A stretch of 64,000 bases of DNA from positions 450,501 to 514,500 of the forward strand of contig JASANG010001402.1 in the NCBI GenBank assembly GCA_030248215.1. Direction: 5' to 3'. The notes below the pieces were generated by a model. That model worked only from the letters and a program-made list of their open reading frames with translations, ran no database searches and was not told the origin of the DNA. The stretch's first letter is position 1, and every line of letters begins with the position of its first letter. This stretch comes from Enoplolaimus lenunculus. Its lineage: Eukaryota > Nematoda > Enoplea > Enoplida > Thoracostomopsidae. Positions 45,308-58,193 of the stretch are shown one piece after another. The position numbers and the translations under genes were made by a program.

Positions 45308-45492
45308 TTGATGGTCCAAGACGGTATTATAGATCTTATTCTTGGGAAATCTTTCCAAGATAAGCAGAGACAAAATGTTTTCAATTTTGTTATACATCAC
45401 ATGCATTATGCAATCTGGAAGGCCCGACAACACCTCGAAAATGAAAATGCTGAGTACCCAACAGTTGAATTACTGCAGGTAAACATGTTCAG
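45308..45492 (+). mobile_element. Possible LINE-type fragment or orphan exon
   Basis: Open frame with the segment IIDLILGKSFQDKQRQNVFN, then VIHHMHYAIWKARQHLE, ending ELLQ before GTAAAC. The YxIWKAR pattern resembles the region after the reverse transcriptase in some non-LTR elements. No reverse transcriptase core, endonuclease or tail was seen nearby. It could equally be an isolated host exon. Confidence 0.3.
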
Positions 45493-45779
45493 AAATTTGT
45501 GTCGGATAAAAGTTATTATGGCGGAGGAAAATTTTTTCAGTATTTTGAATATTTAGTATTACGAAATAAATCAACATTAGGTTTTAAAGTTAGAAATCTA
45601 ATCATTTGATGCTTTGATGCGTTTTGTTGCCAATGTGTTCTTACTTTGTTTGGTTTAAATATGAATTATGCTAATTATATATCATGGGTTAAAATAAACT
45701 GACAGTAGCAAAAAAAAATGACTCTATTATTTCAAGTTTAGAAATTTTTCTGATATTATATTAAGAAAATATTTTTTTA

Positions 45780-46535
45780 AATTCACGACAATATGTCTTA
45801 ATCTAGGCTACAGACACATATATGTCTTGGACACAAGACATTTAGTTTCTGACAATTTTCCAAAAACCTATGTCCGAAATTTTTAACATTTAAAAGTCTT
45901 GAGTGTTTCATAAACGATTAAAGACAAATATGTCTGATTTAAAAGATACGTCCAAGACGTGAACTTAGATTCGGAGGAGCCTGAGAGCTCGACCCGAAAT
46001 ATCTTTGAAATTCAATTATTTATATACTCTCAAGAATATAAACGGAGCAACTTTTTACATATACATAAACCAGAGTGCAACCGGAGACCAAAAATACCGA
46101 AGCTGTAGCCGGAATCAGAGGTCAACGAAACTTGCCGGAGCCGGAGGTGAGGCGAAATTAGGTTGTAAAAATGATGATCAATTAGTTAATTTTAGCCAAT
46201 ATCTGAAATATGTTGTTAAGTTGTTTGCTTTTACGCTAATTTCATGGCGAAATTTCGGAAATTCTGTCCTTAAAATTGTGCAAAAGTAAAACGAAAGACG
46301 CTAAACAGATAAATTTTGCTAAATTAATATGCGAAATTTTGCTACCGAAATTGCCGGAACCTCCGGCAAAAATTCTACCAGAGTTGGAGCCGGAGCCGGA
46401 GGCCGATTTTTTTCAGAAGCCGAAGCCGGAGGCAGACCTCCGGTTGTACCCTGACATAAACATAAGAAAATAAATTCTTGAATATAAAGACAACTATATC
46501 TTAAAGGAAAGAAATTTGTTTCTTATGGTTATCAT
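45780..46535. mobile_element. K-family element with one repeat unit (K2)
   Basis: Reverse copy related to K1: AAGACA/TGTCTT arms, AGAGCTCGACCCGAAAT, one unit of the 61-bp repeat (46000-46062), then after G8 the AAGACAACTATATCTTAAAG arm. The outer ends are eroded. Confidence 0.7.
46071..46453. mobile_element. Family G element inserted in K2 (G8)
   Basis: CAGAGTGCAACCGGAGACC to CAGACCTCCGGTTGTACCCTG. A perfect 8-bp target duplication, ACATAAAC, lies at 46063-46070 and 46454-46461. Confidence 0.92.
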
Positions 46536-46539
46536 ATAA

Positions 46540-47628
46540 AGCCACACTTTAAACAACTTATTGCTATGGTCGTGGTTGCTCGAAATGTTACTAGATTATG
46601 AGTTTTCAACTCTGATTTTGTTACATAGATGAACTCGATTTGGAAGCTGAGGTATTTCGAGAACTCCAACATTAATTTTTCTTAAAAGTTAAAAATCGAC
46701 CTTATGGTTTAGAGGATGACTATCACAAAGCTATTGCTAAGGGAGCACGATCGTTACATACGGATTGAGGTTTAGAGTACAGGCCACTACCAGTATTATT
46801 TTAATGACAGCAATGTGAGGTCACATAATAGTATAACGAATTTGAAAATTGTCTATAAATCAAGTGACGTACTTTATACAAAATTGATTGCCATTTTTGC
46901 TTTTAATGTGGCAGTCGAAGTGTGCATGTTGGGCTCTATTGATTTATTATATAATGTAATGGCTTACTCTTAGTGACGGGATTTTATCTTCGATTTTTAT
47001 CTTTAAGCCAACTATTTGTTTTTGAAATCAAGACAGTGTTTTTCAGAACGAATTTTTCCAGCCAGATTTTTAGGTTCACAGACAAGGCTGTAATGTAAAA
47101 CCGTAGGACGGATAACTTGAAGGGCAGGTTTGAGGGATTGGAGGTGATTTATATATTATTTTCATATGAAGCTGGTTTTGATCAAGGAAAGGTAGCAAAA
47201 AGAAGCTGCTGATTGTTGACGCAAATTAGGGACTTTTTTAGTCAGCTGAACTTTGATATAAAACGGTCTGTTTTGTATGGTTTGTAGTACTTACGAGGTT
47301 ACTACCATGTATTTTCCAATTTTGTCGACATAATATAGGATCAGATAAAGAATTAACGAAATACGGTGAGATGCGTGAACAGAGGAATGGCGTAGCTAGT
47401 GAAGCGGCCACAAATACAGAAATTTTGTAAGTAAACTAAAGGTTGCGAGCAATGGACTTCATTTTTCTAGCAAAAGTAATTTATTTCCGGGGCGCGAATA
47501 CAACAGAGAACAAACGAATGCCTGCTTCAACATGTGATAATAGTAGACAGTGGTTTCAGTTCTATTTCACGCTTTATAATTATTAAACGTTATCATCGTT
47601 GATTTGGGTTAAAAATCATTTGCCAGCA
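46540..47628. other. Non-coding region upstream of KDM1B
   Basis: No repeat family or exon was recognised. It should hold the promoter and any leader exon of KDM1B; no TATA box was evident. Confidence 0.4.
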
Positions 47629-50600
47629 ATGGCAGAAAGCTCCCAGTCATCGCGCTCGTCTCGTAGGCGGTCCGCTCGACTAGTTGAAGAAACCAGAGCT
47701 TCAAAGCGAAGTTTGTTGTCCCTCGGCGGTGGCGGTGGCTCAGACAAATCTCGAGATAATGGGTCTGCAGATGCGAAAAGTTGCGAGTATTGCGCCAAAC
47801 TTGATCCTGTATGCTTTTGCGCAGTCAGCGACAAGTTAGTTGCTGTCGGTATTATTAAATTGTTAGGTTAGTTAATCACTGATTTCACTCAAGTATTCGT
47901 TACCGGATCTCAAACTTTCCTAAAATTTTTGTCCGTCAAATATATAGCCGTACCCTGTAAATAAGACTTAAAATTTAGTCATCTTTTAATTTTAGATGTG
48001 TCAACGTTGAAGGTAGCACATCGCGATGGTTTCATATATCGAGCGGCGAACATTACTGTCACTGTTGTCATTTGTTTTATCATAGAAAGTAAGAGTTAAA
48101 GCTGTTGTGACAGCTGAAATTTGACAAGAAATTGTCTACGATTACCAGTTTTATATACCGAGTTTAGTTCTTTAGAGAGCTGTGTTATGGTTTGCCGATG
48201 TAACGAGCAGATTTTTCCTCGTCAGTTTTTTCCATGTTCATGTAGACAATATCGTAGGTGTAAAATCAAAAATGTAGTAATGTGACATATATTCTCATCA
48301 TGTCGAATATTTTGCAAGCGGGGAATGTTTTCAGGGAGAAGGATTTGACGGGGAAATTGTATGTTACTCCGGGTTGTATGATAATTAATAACACTGTAAA
48401 ACTTAGTTTAAAAGTTTATAGCGAGATCCTATTAGCGAGATCCTATGCTTTTGTAATATTTAACTGTGGACGTCTATCTCGTTTCGTGTTAGCATCTGGC
48501 ATGCACTTGTTCTGCTAATATGGTATAAACTTACAAGATGATCAAACAAATTTTGTTGTGCGCATTTATTTTTTCCAAGGACAAACGTACAATAATTTGG
48601 AATCTGCCAGTATTTATTAGATGTTTTGTAGACTTAAGTAGTTAACGTTATAGAGACGACTATCAAACGTGGAAACTTGAATGGATGAAACAAACAAAAG
48701 CTGAACCAACGGTCCGACTTTTCATGGCAGATCAGATCTTGCCTTGGTGGTTAAAATGTATCGATTGCGGCAAATGGAGGCAAGTCGGCGATGAGCAAGA
48801 TGTTACTGCGGAGTTTATACGTTCGTTTACATGTAGCCAAGCAACAGATGGAGCATCGCCTCAAAAAGTATGTTGGTGCTCTTGTGTTTGTTGTGTGGCT
48901 GTTCTATTTCAAATCTGGAAGGTGGTGGTGAGTGATATCTTTATGCTCGCAATCATATTCGTTTTTCGTTCAAGGAATGTTCATGTTCATGTATGTAATG
49001 AGAATTTTAACTAATGTGTTTGGTTACTCAAGTACGTAAGTAAAAGATGTATAGTTTCCAGTTCCAGCTGGCGTTTGGTATATCTTGGTTTCCATGTGTA
49101 AAATATATTTCAGAAAAGTGCATGCACTAAAGCTGAAGATAAGGTGAGTAATTAAAAAATATGTAACGTATTCAATCTTTGTTATGATTCCATTCATGTA
49201 CTGTTTGAGCGTGAGACCATTGTGCGTTTTCACAAATGCGAAATTCAGGTAGCACTGCAAGAAGAAATTTGGAATGTTAGTAGTATGATTTTGTTTAGGA
49301 ATGTGAAGTATATAGGAATAGAAATTCCCAAATTAACAATGTATTGTGTTAATAGCAGGGTTCCTCCGCCCGCATTCCTGCAGATATTTAATTTGTTCTC
49401 CTGCGCTCAAAGATGCAGGAACCGGAAATTTTACAGTTTTGTGGCAAATTAATCATAATTGTCTGTCTAAATAGTGGCAGCTTTGTCTTTAAAAGTTGTT
49501 TATTTCCAAAAGTGATATTAATAAAAATCTGATGTAATTTCGCAAAACTTTGTGTGGAAATAGCTGAAAATTTCTTAAGCCATTCGTTGGTTAGTTTCTA
49601 AATGTCCAACAATAATTCGGTCATGAAAATTATTTCAAATTCCGGTTCCTGTTTTGGTTTTTGCAAAAAATTCAATTTCTGCTCCTGTTCCGGTAAAACT
49701 TAGTTCCTGTTGGAATGCGGGTTAATACTACGTATATTTGTTTAGCTAAACAAGCTTTGGTAAACTGTAGTTTCTGGAAATGGTTGTTCTTTTATTGTGA
49801 GGAAAAAATGCTGCATAATGTAATAATAAGGTTTTTTTAAAACTACATAGTGCTGTATACAGTAATGAGAATCTTTATCTATTATTTGTTATTTAGCGGG
49901 TCGCTGCGGCCCTTGAACCTCGTTGGATCGAAAGTTTGACACTGCCGTCGCTTATTAAATATTCGCCTGCAAGACGTTATCTTCAAGATTATTTTTGGGA
50001 AGGAGTTGGGATTAGTCCAACCGCTGTCAATACAGACTCGCTGACCGATGGTAAGGATTTGCGAAAAGTTCAAAATTTGAAAGAATGATTATTGTGTGCT
50101 GTTTTTTAAATTTTTCGCTGGCTAGTAGCTGGTACTTGCGAATACCATTTAATAGTTGGGGTATTTCAATAATTAGCCTGTTTGGTAGCATCCGTAACAT
50201 TGTTTGCTAGTGGTGGTACGGTTTCGATCTGAAATCGTCGTATTTTTTGTAAAAATGTTGTTTACCGCTGCTTCATAGTTTTTTCTCCTCTGTTGCGGGT
50301 GCGGCATGTGATTGCAACGAACAGCTTTGATGTTCAGAATTATTTGTAATTTTTAGACTGTGATTACCTTTTGTTTAAATAGATGATGCTGTGTATCGCG
50401 CGAATTTGCAACCGTTTCACACACCGTATGATCAAGCACGGGCGCTATCACTGAGGCCAGACGTCATGGAGTATGACGAACTACTAGAATTTCCGGAATA
50501 CGCAAGGTTTGTTTGGTATGAATATTGCCTGGAGGAACTTTTGTTAGGAGTTGCACAGTCTGCAGAGTCTTATTTTGTCTGTGCTTCGTTTTGTTAATTT

Positions 50601-53600
50601 GTCTGCTCACTAACTTCACAAACTTTCAACATTGTCTATTTAGATTATGCATATTACCACGGGGCTGGAATTATATTGTGTTACGCTGGTTGTACTGATT
50701 ACGTTTGATTCTAGAGAGCAAGTGATGTATTTGGGATTACGAAATTTAGTTGTAGCGTTGTGGAACTTAAAGCCAATGGTAAGTGTTTAATAGTTATGCA
50801 ACATGCAAATTCTAGCGGGTGTATCGTAGGCCAATGTGTATTCAGACCAATTACTGTTTGGCTTAGGCCAATTTGCTATTTTATGTTATCGTAGTTTGGC
50901 TTAAGCTAAACTGCTATCGAACTTATAGACAATCAGATTTGATTAATTGGTCCATCTCAAATAGAGATGGATACGTGCAAAGCTATTCGCTGTGTCCCGG
51001 TTTAATGAGGGTCTTCAAATAATTGGAAACTCGCACCTGGGAAAATTTTTGACTATGCGATATTCGCCGATACAATAGCATTGTTAAGCGAAGCTCGGAG
51101 TTTCACAAAGTGTTTTATGTTTTGTACTCTGTGGTCGAAAGGTGAATGTCCGTCCGTCCGTCTGTAAGTCCGAAAAGAATCTCAGGAATGGCTAAACCGA
51201 TTTTGATAAACGTTTTTTGTTTGAAAGCAAATTATCCTGGAGTGGGGTTTTAATATTTTAAGCCGTTTATTAGCTACAGGCTAATTTGTATAATTAGTTA
51301 AGCCTAAATTAGGACTTTCTACATTATTTCACTAATTATTACAGTTACAAGCAATCTAATTTCAGCATTAAAGGGTTTTTAGGTGCGAGGAATTTGAATA
51401 AATTGTTTATAAATCTCCAAAACCGGAATTGAATAGTTAGTTAATAGCTAATTTGCATATTAGCTTAATTGACAAGACAAAATTAGGACTTTTTAAATTA
51501 TTTCTATTATTATTGGGTGACTGATGGGTTTGTGGGTGCGAGGAATCTGAATAAATTGTTTACAAATCTCCAAAACCGATAAATGAATAACTAATTTGCG
51601 TATTACTTAATTGCATACGTGTGTTCGAGCTTCGCTCAGTAAATGTAGTCCCACTACGACAGGAGTTTGTTGTTTTACAGGGTTGGCTGACGCTAGATAA
51701 ATGTGCTCCCCACGTTATGTGCCGCGGTTTGTCTCGTATTCGATGTATTCGCGAAGTCGACCGCTTACTGGTGTTTTTGACTCAAAAAGGAATCATTAAC
51801 TATGGGATTTTGCCGAAACCTGAAGCGCCTATTCCGTTACGAGCGTCTGTAAAAGAGGTACACGCATTTAGCAGTTGGCCCTTTTTGCGATCCAGAAATA
51901 CAGTTCCTTGATATTATCAGGATTATAAAAGCTGAACGTTTTATGTTTCCGCTTTGGGATAAGGTACGATATAGAATAGAGTATAGTTTTAAACGGAGAG
52001 AGTACGAGTTGAATCCAGTTGCTGTTTAAGATATTATTAGCAGAAAGTTGTGTTTATGATGGCATCAAGCCTAGCCTACCTTCGCAAACAACCATTTATT
52101 TGTTGATTGAATAAACGTAAAGGTTTCTTTTTTATTGTAGAAAAAGTATTTGATTATTGGCGCTGGAATGTCTGGGTTAGCTGCTGCGCGTCAGTTGCAA
52201 AATTTCGGATGCCAAGTACGTTAAGGTTATCATGTGTACGGATTAATACATTGCTATTTGATAATTAATACTGAAACGTAGTATAGTTTAAGAGTAGTCG
52301 GATAGAAATCTAAATGCCGCCTAGTAGCCAAATTGTGTCAAGCCTGACTTGTAATAACAATGAGTTGAACTTGTTATGGTGCATGAAATATTTCGCTCGA
52401 GTAAGGGTGAGAAATTACAAGAAGGCTTGTACCAACTGGATTTATTTGAAGTTACGATACAAAATTTTCAACACCTGGGCCGTCGTTCAATCGTCCAAAT
52501 GTTTCAAGACATATTATGCATTTTATGGTAGGTACACGTAGTTGAGGGTACCGTTTATATTGTGTTAGATATTGGCGTGCTAGGGCTCAACCCCTATTGG
52601 TCCGATTTCAGGTTACTGTGCTCGAAGCTCGAAATCGTCTCGGCGGACGTATTTGGGACTCTGCGCAGTTGGGCGTTGTAGTTGGACTTGGTGCCCATTT
52701 AGTTACAGGTCTCATTAACAACCCGATTAGTTTGATGTGTTTACAGGTAGGATTTTATTGTGGTTTGGATGAAATTAATCTGTTCTGAGCATTTTTCAGT
52801 CACTTTGCTAGTTGGCTAACGAGTGGTTAATAGCGAAAAATCTCGTGGTTTTCCGTTTGAGGCAAGCAACTTAGCCTATTTTGTCGAGAGACTTCTAATA
52901 CAGCCTAAGCGTTTGGATAGGGGAGACTAAGAAATTCAAAAAGCGTCTTCCCTTATATAAGCCTGAGGTTGTTACATTTTCGTTTGTAGGTCATGGTATT
53001 TTGTTTTTATTTTTAAAATTAACGTCTTACATATTTTTTCTAGAATGGAATTGAACTCCATGAGCTCAAAGAAGAATGTCGGTTGTTCTGCGGAGACGGC
53101 GCTCCTGTCAATGTAGTGTCTGACAAGAGAGTTGATTTTCATTTCAATGCGTTACTGGATGCAGGGAACGAATGGCGACGTAGCAAGGAACGCGATAGCC
53201 CATTAGGAGGTAGGTCTAGGTATGTTTTGGGGCTTTATGGTATGACGGATTTGAATGTGACTGAGAAAATACTTGATATGTTATTGAAGAATCGTTTGGT
53301 TGCGATACATATCGGAATAACAAAATGGTATGTTTTAGATAAATTGCACGAGATGCACGAAGCGTTCGCTGAACAAACAGGAATGAAGTTATCCGAAGTA
53401 ATTATTTTGTTTTGCCCTACATTGTTGTATGATGTAATTGCTTGCAAGTGTGAAAGTGTAACCCTCATCATTTTCAGTTTTTCTTAAGCATGATATGCTA
53501 ATGTAAGTGCTGTGGGTATCAAGGTATTTTAAGAGTATAGTTTTACCATAATTTAAACTATATTAATAATGCTTGAGTGCCCACGATATATAATTTTGAC

Positions 53601-56600
53601 ATCGTTCTAGTTATGTTTTGTGCATATAATTTCGCATGAACAAGGCATTACAGAAGTTAATTTACAGTGTTAATGAACATTGCTGTATATCATGGCTTTG
53701 CTAACAAACGACCTTTGCTAGCGAATATTTTTGGATTGAAGAACGTAGAATTTATATAAGTTGAAGATAATATTGTTATTTTAGGCAGAAGAACGGCTGT
53801 TAAGCTTTCACAAAAGTAACCTAGAATACTCATGCGGTGCCCCACTAAGTGATGTGTCGGCGTTGAATTGGGATCAAAACGAAAATTTTTCCCAGTTCAC
53901 AGGTTCTCATGCGTTAATGGTCAGGGGATACTACAGGTTGATTGAACGCTTAGCGGATGATGTACAAATTGAACTTAATACTCAAGTAAGTTGTAGAGTA
54001 TTTTGATTAGTTTAGGAAATAGAAAGTTTTAACCCAGTTAGGGTAGCACGCCCTGCGGTATTGTACGTTGGTAATTAATTTGCGTACCATACTGCACGGT
54101 GACGCACTACAGTGGACTGCGATGTACTACGACGGATGGTATGGTGCCGGATGATAAGAAACATTTTAGAAAGTATACCGCCATCTTTCGGCTTTGCAGA
54201 GGCCACTTATCGAGCCCGTTGCTAACTCCCTAATCAGTTGTATGCCTATTATCATGTGGTACATGATTCTAAATTTTTGTACAATAATTTTAGTATGTTT
54301 GCAAGACGTTTGTGAATTAATGTGATTTTGCTGCAGTTCTAAGTAATTCTGTTTACGTTGTTCTCCCGTCTTGTTAGAATATCTTTGATTATGTACCGAT
54401 GGTGGCAGTGCTGTTGTATGTAGTTTTTTATTTACTTGTTTTCTAACACTTTTAAGGTTAATAAAATCAAGTACAACAGTGAAATGATTGAAGTCGAAAC
54501 AAACGCTGGAAGCTTTACAGCGCATAAGGTAAGTTTGCGATGTTATTGATTTTAGTATCAGAATGTGTTGTTTGGCGACAGGATTGATTCTTACAACCTC
54601 AGCTCGCTTATGTTATCTCGAAAGACTAAAAAAAAAATTTAGTTTTGATTTTCTTCGTTTAATTTAAGTTATGCGAATTTGTATTTTGTTAATTCTTATC
54701 TTGGTCTGAGTGATTATGGTGTATGTTTTTTGTTGATGAATAGAACGAGCTTAAATGAAACTGGGTACTGCAGTTTCTGTTGCAACGGGGCTGTGTTTTT
54801 TCTTCAGTTATTCTGTATTACAAAATGAAAAGTGGTGTTTTTAGGTTTTGATTACAGTACCTCTTGCGGTCTTACAAAAGCGTCTGATTACGTTTGAACC
54901 GGAATTGCCAGATCGTAAACAACGCAGCATCGATCGTCTTGGTGCTGGATTAATTGAAAAGGTACTTTAGTCTCACTATTTCTTCCTGTTTTGAAGAGAA
55001 GTTTAGAACCTGTTATTCAAAAGGAAAGCATTCAGGGAATTTTAACAATTTATACCAGAAAGTTGGAGGTAAAAACAAAAATTGCATTTTTGTGGCTGTG
55101 CGGGTTTATCCATGTCTCCCTGTCAGGAATTAGTACGTGTAAAAATAGTCGAACGGGGAGGAAAACTGATATATACGGCTTAACACCTGGAAAAAAATTT
55201 TAAATGCAAAGAATGTGGGTCAGCACGCCGGTTAGTACCTCGTTTGAAAAGTGTACGCAAGTGAAAAAGAAATTTGTAAAAAAGCTTTATTCACTTTGTT
55301 TGTTTGCTGCTTGAAAGTTTGTGCTATTTAAATGTTACGGCTATGTTAATGCTATTTGGACTCCTTTTAGGTTGCTGTACGATTTGCGACAAAATTTTGG
55401 TCGGAAAAAATTCGAGGCGCAGATTATTTTGGTCACGTGCCCAAAGATGATGCGAGTCGTGGCTATTTCAGTATTTTTTATGATTTGTCTAAGGTAAGTA
55501 CTAATTGTTTGGCTTTCTTTTTTACGAATTGTGCGTAAGAAGTTTTTTGGCTTTCAATGCAATAAATTGTTAAGGTTGCGTTTTCACATTTTCACGAAAC
55601 ACCAAGTAGGAGTCGGCGTAGGTGTAAATGTGTTCCCTCCATAATGTGTTTTAGAATCATGGAATGGAACCGGCACGCTAAACAATTTCATATGCTAACC
55701 AAATACAGCTGCAAAATAATTATTCAAACAAGCAAGCATTGAACATCGTCGAAATCATTCATCAATATATTTTTATGCTGTTTTAATTTTAGTATGATGA
55801 TTCAAGCAATTATGTGTTAATGTCTTACGTGTCAGGCGAGGCAGCACGAAAAGCCGCGTCTATGACTGAACAACAGCTTATTGACGTGTTTGTCAATACG
55901 CTCGCGTCGCTTTTTCCTGAAGTTGTATGTCTGTGTTTGTTTGTTGCTGGTTTGTAGTTAGTCTGTGATCGGTAAGTCGAGGATAGTATGTAGTTCCTCT
56001 TACTCAGGCTTCATTTTTGTCAAATGCTGTTGTACTACATTTGTTTGTATCTGCACGTTACTGTGTATTTTATATGTTGTGTGTGGCTTGAAAATCAAAT
56101 TAATATTTGAAATAATTATTAACCGAACTTTATTTTGTTACAGGATATTCCACCGCCACTTGACCACATTGTAACACGCTGGGCGTCGGATCCGTATGCC
56201 GGGATGAGCTATAGTTACGTCAGGGTTGGCGCAACTGGTAATGACTACGATTGCGTCAGTGAAGCGATCGATGGTAAACTTTATTTTGCAGGAGAGGTAA
56301 GTGAATCTGTGTTAAGGTTTACGATTTAAAGACGTTTTCCCTCTCGAAAGGGTAATTAGAACTTTTGGCATGGCATGAGTGAACGAGAGCAGGTGTATCA
56401 GATATCCATTTCCGGTTAGTGCCATTGTCTGTTTCCGTTATAGAAATAACGGGAATTCTGTTATTTTACGTTCAAAACCCGGTGAATAGTTGGGCGCATC
56501 AATTTGTGTTGGCCGAAAAACAAAACGTTTTTGAAACTTATCATGGTGTAACCAGATATTCGGTGTCAAAATTCGTTTTCCGTTCTTGTTATTTCGATTG

Positions 56601-57170
56601 CTATCCATTTGATTTATTTTGATTAGTATCCGTTTCCGTTATTTTTACTATCCGTTTACGATGGATAAGAGTATTTTTAATACAATATTTTAAAATTTGT
56701 AGAAATTGAAATGTGCGCACAAAATTTTTGGTGCCCACGCAACTGGAAAAAATATGACCATTTGAGCATAACGTAAATCACAAGATATTGTGTATTGTTG
56801 TAATATCCCTTGAAGCCAGGGTGTAATCAAATATCATTTTCTGGTTAAAATCGGTGTGTTTTTTATGGAAACACCGGAAATCGGTAATTTTATGCTGATA
56901 GCAATTTTGAGTTGAAACAAAAGTGACAAAATTCACCAAAAATCTTAACAACTTATTGTTAAGTATAAGCTAATTGTTGTGTTAAAATCTTTGAAAGGTC
57001 CGCATTGACGTAAAAATAAAGCCTTATAAATAGAAGATGAATTTCAAGCAATATTATGTTTTCAGGCTACCAACCGGCATTTCCCTCAAACCGTGGCTGG
57101 AGCTTACATAAGTGGGCTGAGGGAAGCTGGCAAAATGTTGACACCATTGCCTGGAGAACTTCAGAATTGA
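47629..57170 (+). CDS. KDM1B: KDM1B/LSD2-like histone lysine demethylase
   Basis: FAD-dependent amine oxidase that demethylates histone H3K4me1/2 in the nucleus. Nineteen coding exons, all GT-AG: 47629-47834, 47996-48088, 48654-48867, 49114-49143, 49897-50050, 50383-50506, 50715-50778, 51681-51857, 52141-52215, 52612-52746, 53044-53209, 53339-53397, 53785-53985, 54457-54528, 54845-54961, 55371-55493, 55793-55924, 56144-56296 and 57066-57170. They sum to 2400 nt (799 aa; human about 822). Order: basic Ser/Arg N-terminus; Cys/His zinc finger (CEYC, then [16 protein letters not shown]); CW finger ([14 protein letters not shown] to FTC); linker ([24 protein letters not shown]); SWIRM-like segment ([16 protein letters not shown]); FAD motif [17 protein letters not shown] with [13 protein letters not shown]; oxidase domain with the expected lysine in LGAGLIEK; and the end motif [22 protein letters not shown] is preceded by CA and follows no in-frame upstream ATG that I saw. 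Exon 4 is a 30-nt microexon. Exon 8 has an alternative longer form (see findings). Confidence 0.95.
49355..49730. mobile_element. Family G-like element in KDM1B intron 4
   Basis: GCAGGGTTCCTCCGCCCGC to TTAGTTCCTGTTGGAATGCG, with CCGGTTCCTG words, and TTTTACAGTTTTGTGGCAAATT shared with the 29583 copy. Confidence 0.45.
50825..50970. mobile_element. Family F fragment in KDM1B intron 7 (F5)
   Basis: TATCGTAGGCCAATGTGTAT and GTTTGGCTTAGGCCAATTTG, then CAATCAGATTTGATTAATTG. The right end is lost. Confidence 0.55.
51085..51640. mobile_element. Element with GTCCGTCCGTCCGT motif in KDM1B intron 7
   Basis: AGCGAAGCTCGG at the left and TCGAGCTTCGCTCAG at the right are inverted. The inside has GTCCGTCCGTCCGTCTGTAA and AAACCGATTTTGATAAACG, then two diverged copies of a 150-bp unit (GCGAGGAAT-TGAATAAATTG at about 51386 and 51540). 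Confidence 0.55.
56385..57050. mobile_element. Diverged G1-type fragments in KDM1B intron 18
   Basis: CCATTTCCGGTTAGTGCC and CAGGGTGTAATCAAATATC resemble G1. The pieces are broken and mixed; similar pieces lie at 57420-57990. Confidence 0.4.
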
Positions 57171-57240
57171 TAATATTCCATGGCGTCTGTTTTTATGTGA
57201 TCAGCTATGTTTGTTGTGTCATTCTTTTACTAATTAATTC

Positions 57241-57392
57241 GGCCAGTCTATAGAACAGGACCCGATCGTTTTCCGGCGGGGCTGTAAGTCAGTTTAAGCT
57301 TTAGGTCACTTTTTTCCTTAGGCTTAGGAATAGACTCATCCTTTCACTTAGTGTTGGTCTTAGACTTAGGTTTCGGCCCTATTCTATATTCA
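57241..57392 (+). mobile_element. Family B MITE in the KDM1B 3' flank (B4)
   Basis: GGCCAGTCTATAGAACAGGA to TTTCGGCCCTATTCTATAT, with CTTAGG hexamers between. It starts 71 bp after the KDM1B stop, so it may be part of the 3' UTR. Confidence 0.75.
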
Positions 57393-58193
57393 TCAAAGAG
57401 GTTAAATACTTTGAAACTAAAAATTGTCACCCGAAAAGTCCTTAAAATTCAGTGAACAAATACCGAATTTCTCTACCTCTCCCGGAATATTCCAGGTGCA
57501 CTCTGAAATTCACTGTTTATGCGAGAATTATTTCGATGATGGTACTAGTTTTGCAGTCTACGCCTATGTTTTATGCTAAGTAAACATTGTTGCGTAACTA
57601 TGCCAAGTTTCTTGCGACATTTAAATCGAGTTGACGAATAAAAATTAAAGCATATAGCTAGTATATACGATACAGATTGGTTGTATTGAACGTTTTCCAT
57701 GGTTTACAGCAGTTGTAAAGTTATAGTGAAAATAACGGAAACTGATAGGGATCAAAATGACGGAAAACGGATATTGAAGTATAAAACTTTCAAAGATGTT
57801 TTATTTTACTGCCAACACCAGGACGTAAACAATTAGCAAAAATAACAACGGCAATGGATAGTGACCAAAATAACGGAAACGGAAGAAACTAATTTTTGAA
57901 CGTATAAAGGTAACAGTTTCCGTTATTGCGATAAGGAAAGTGGACATCGATTTAAACTGGAAACGAAACCGGGTATCTGGTTACACCGTGGTTATATGTC
58001 AAGATTTTAAAGTTTTCACGCTTATACAAAGAATCGTACCGAAAAAAGATGTTTGATGAACCCCTACACGCCTCGCAAAGTGACATTGGCCTAATTGGCT
58101 ATGAAATATTAGACCAGGCTGAGTGATGTTCTGAATTTTAGTTGTTCGGGGTATCGTCGCATATCGGGGCGTGGTATTCGAAATCAATGACCT

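Noticed and set aside
48188-48262. Cys-rich open frame in KDM1B intron 2 ([17 protein letters not shown])
   Set aside because: No splice sites fit the KDM1B phases and the zinc finger is already complete without it.
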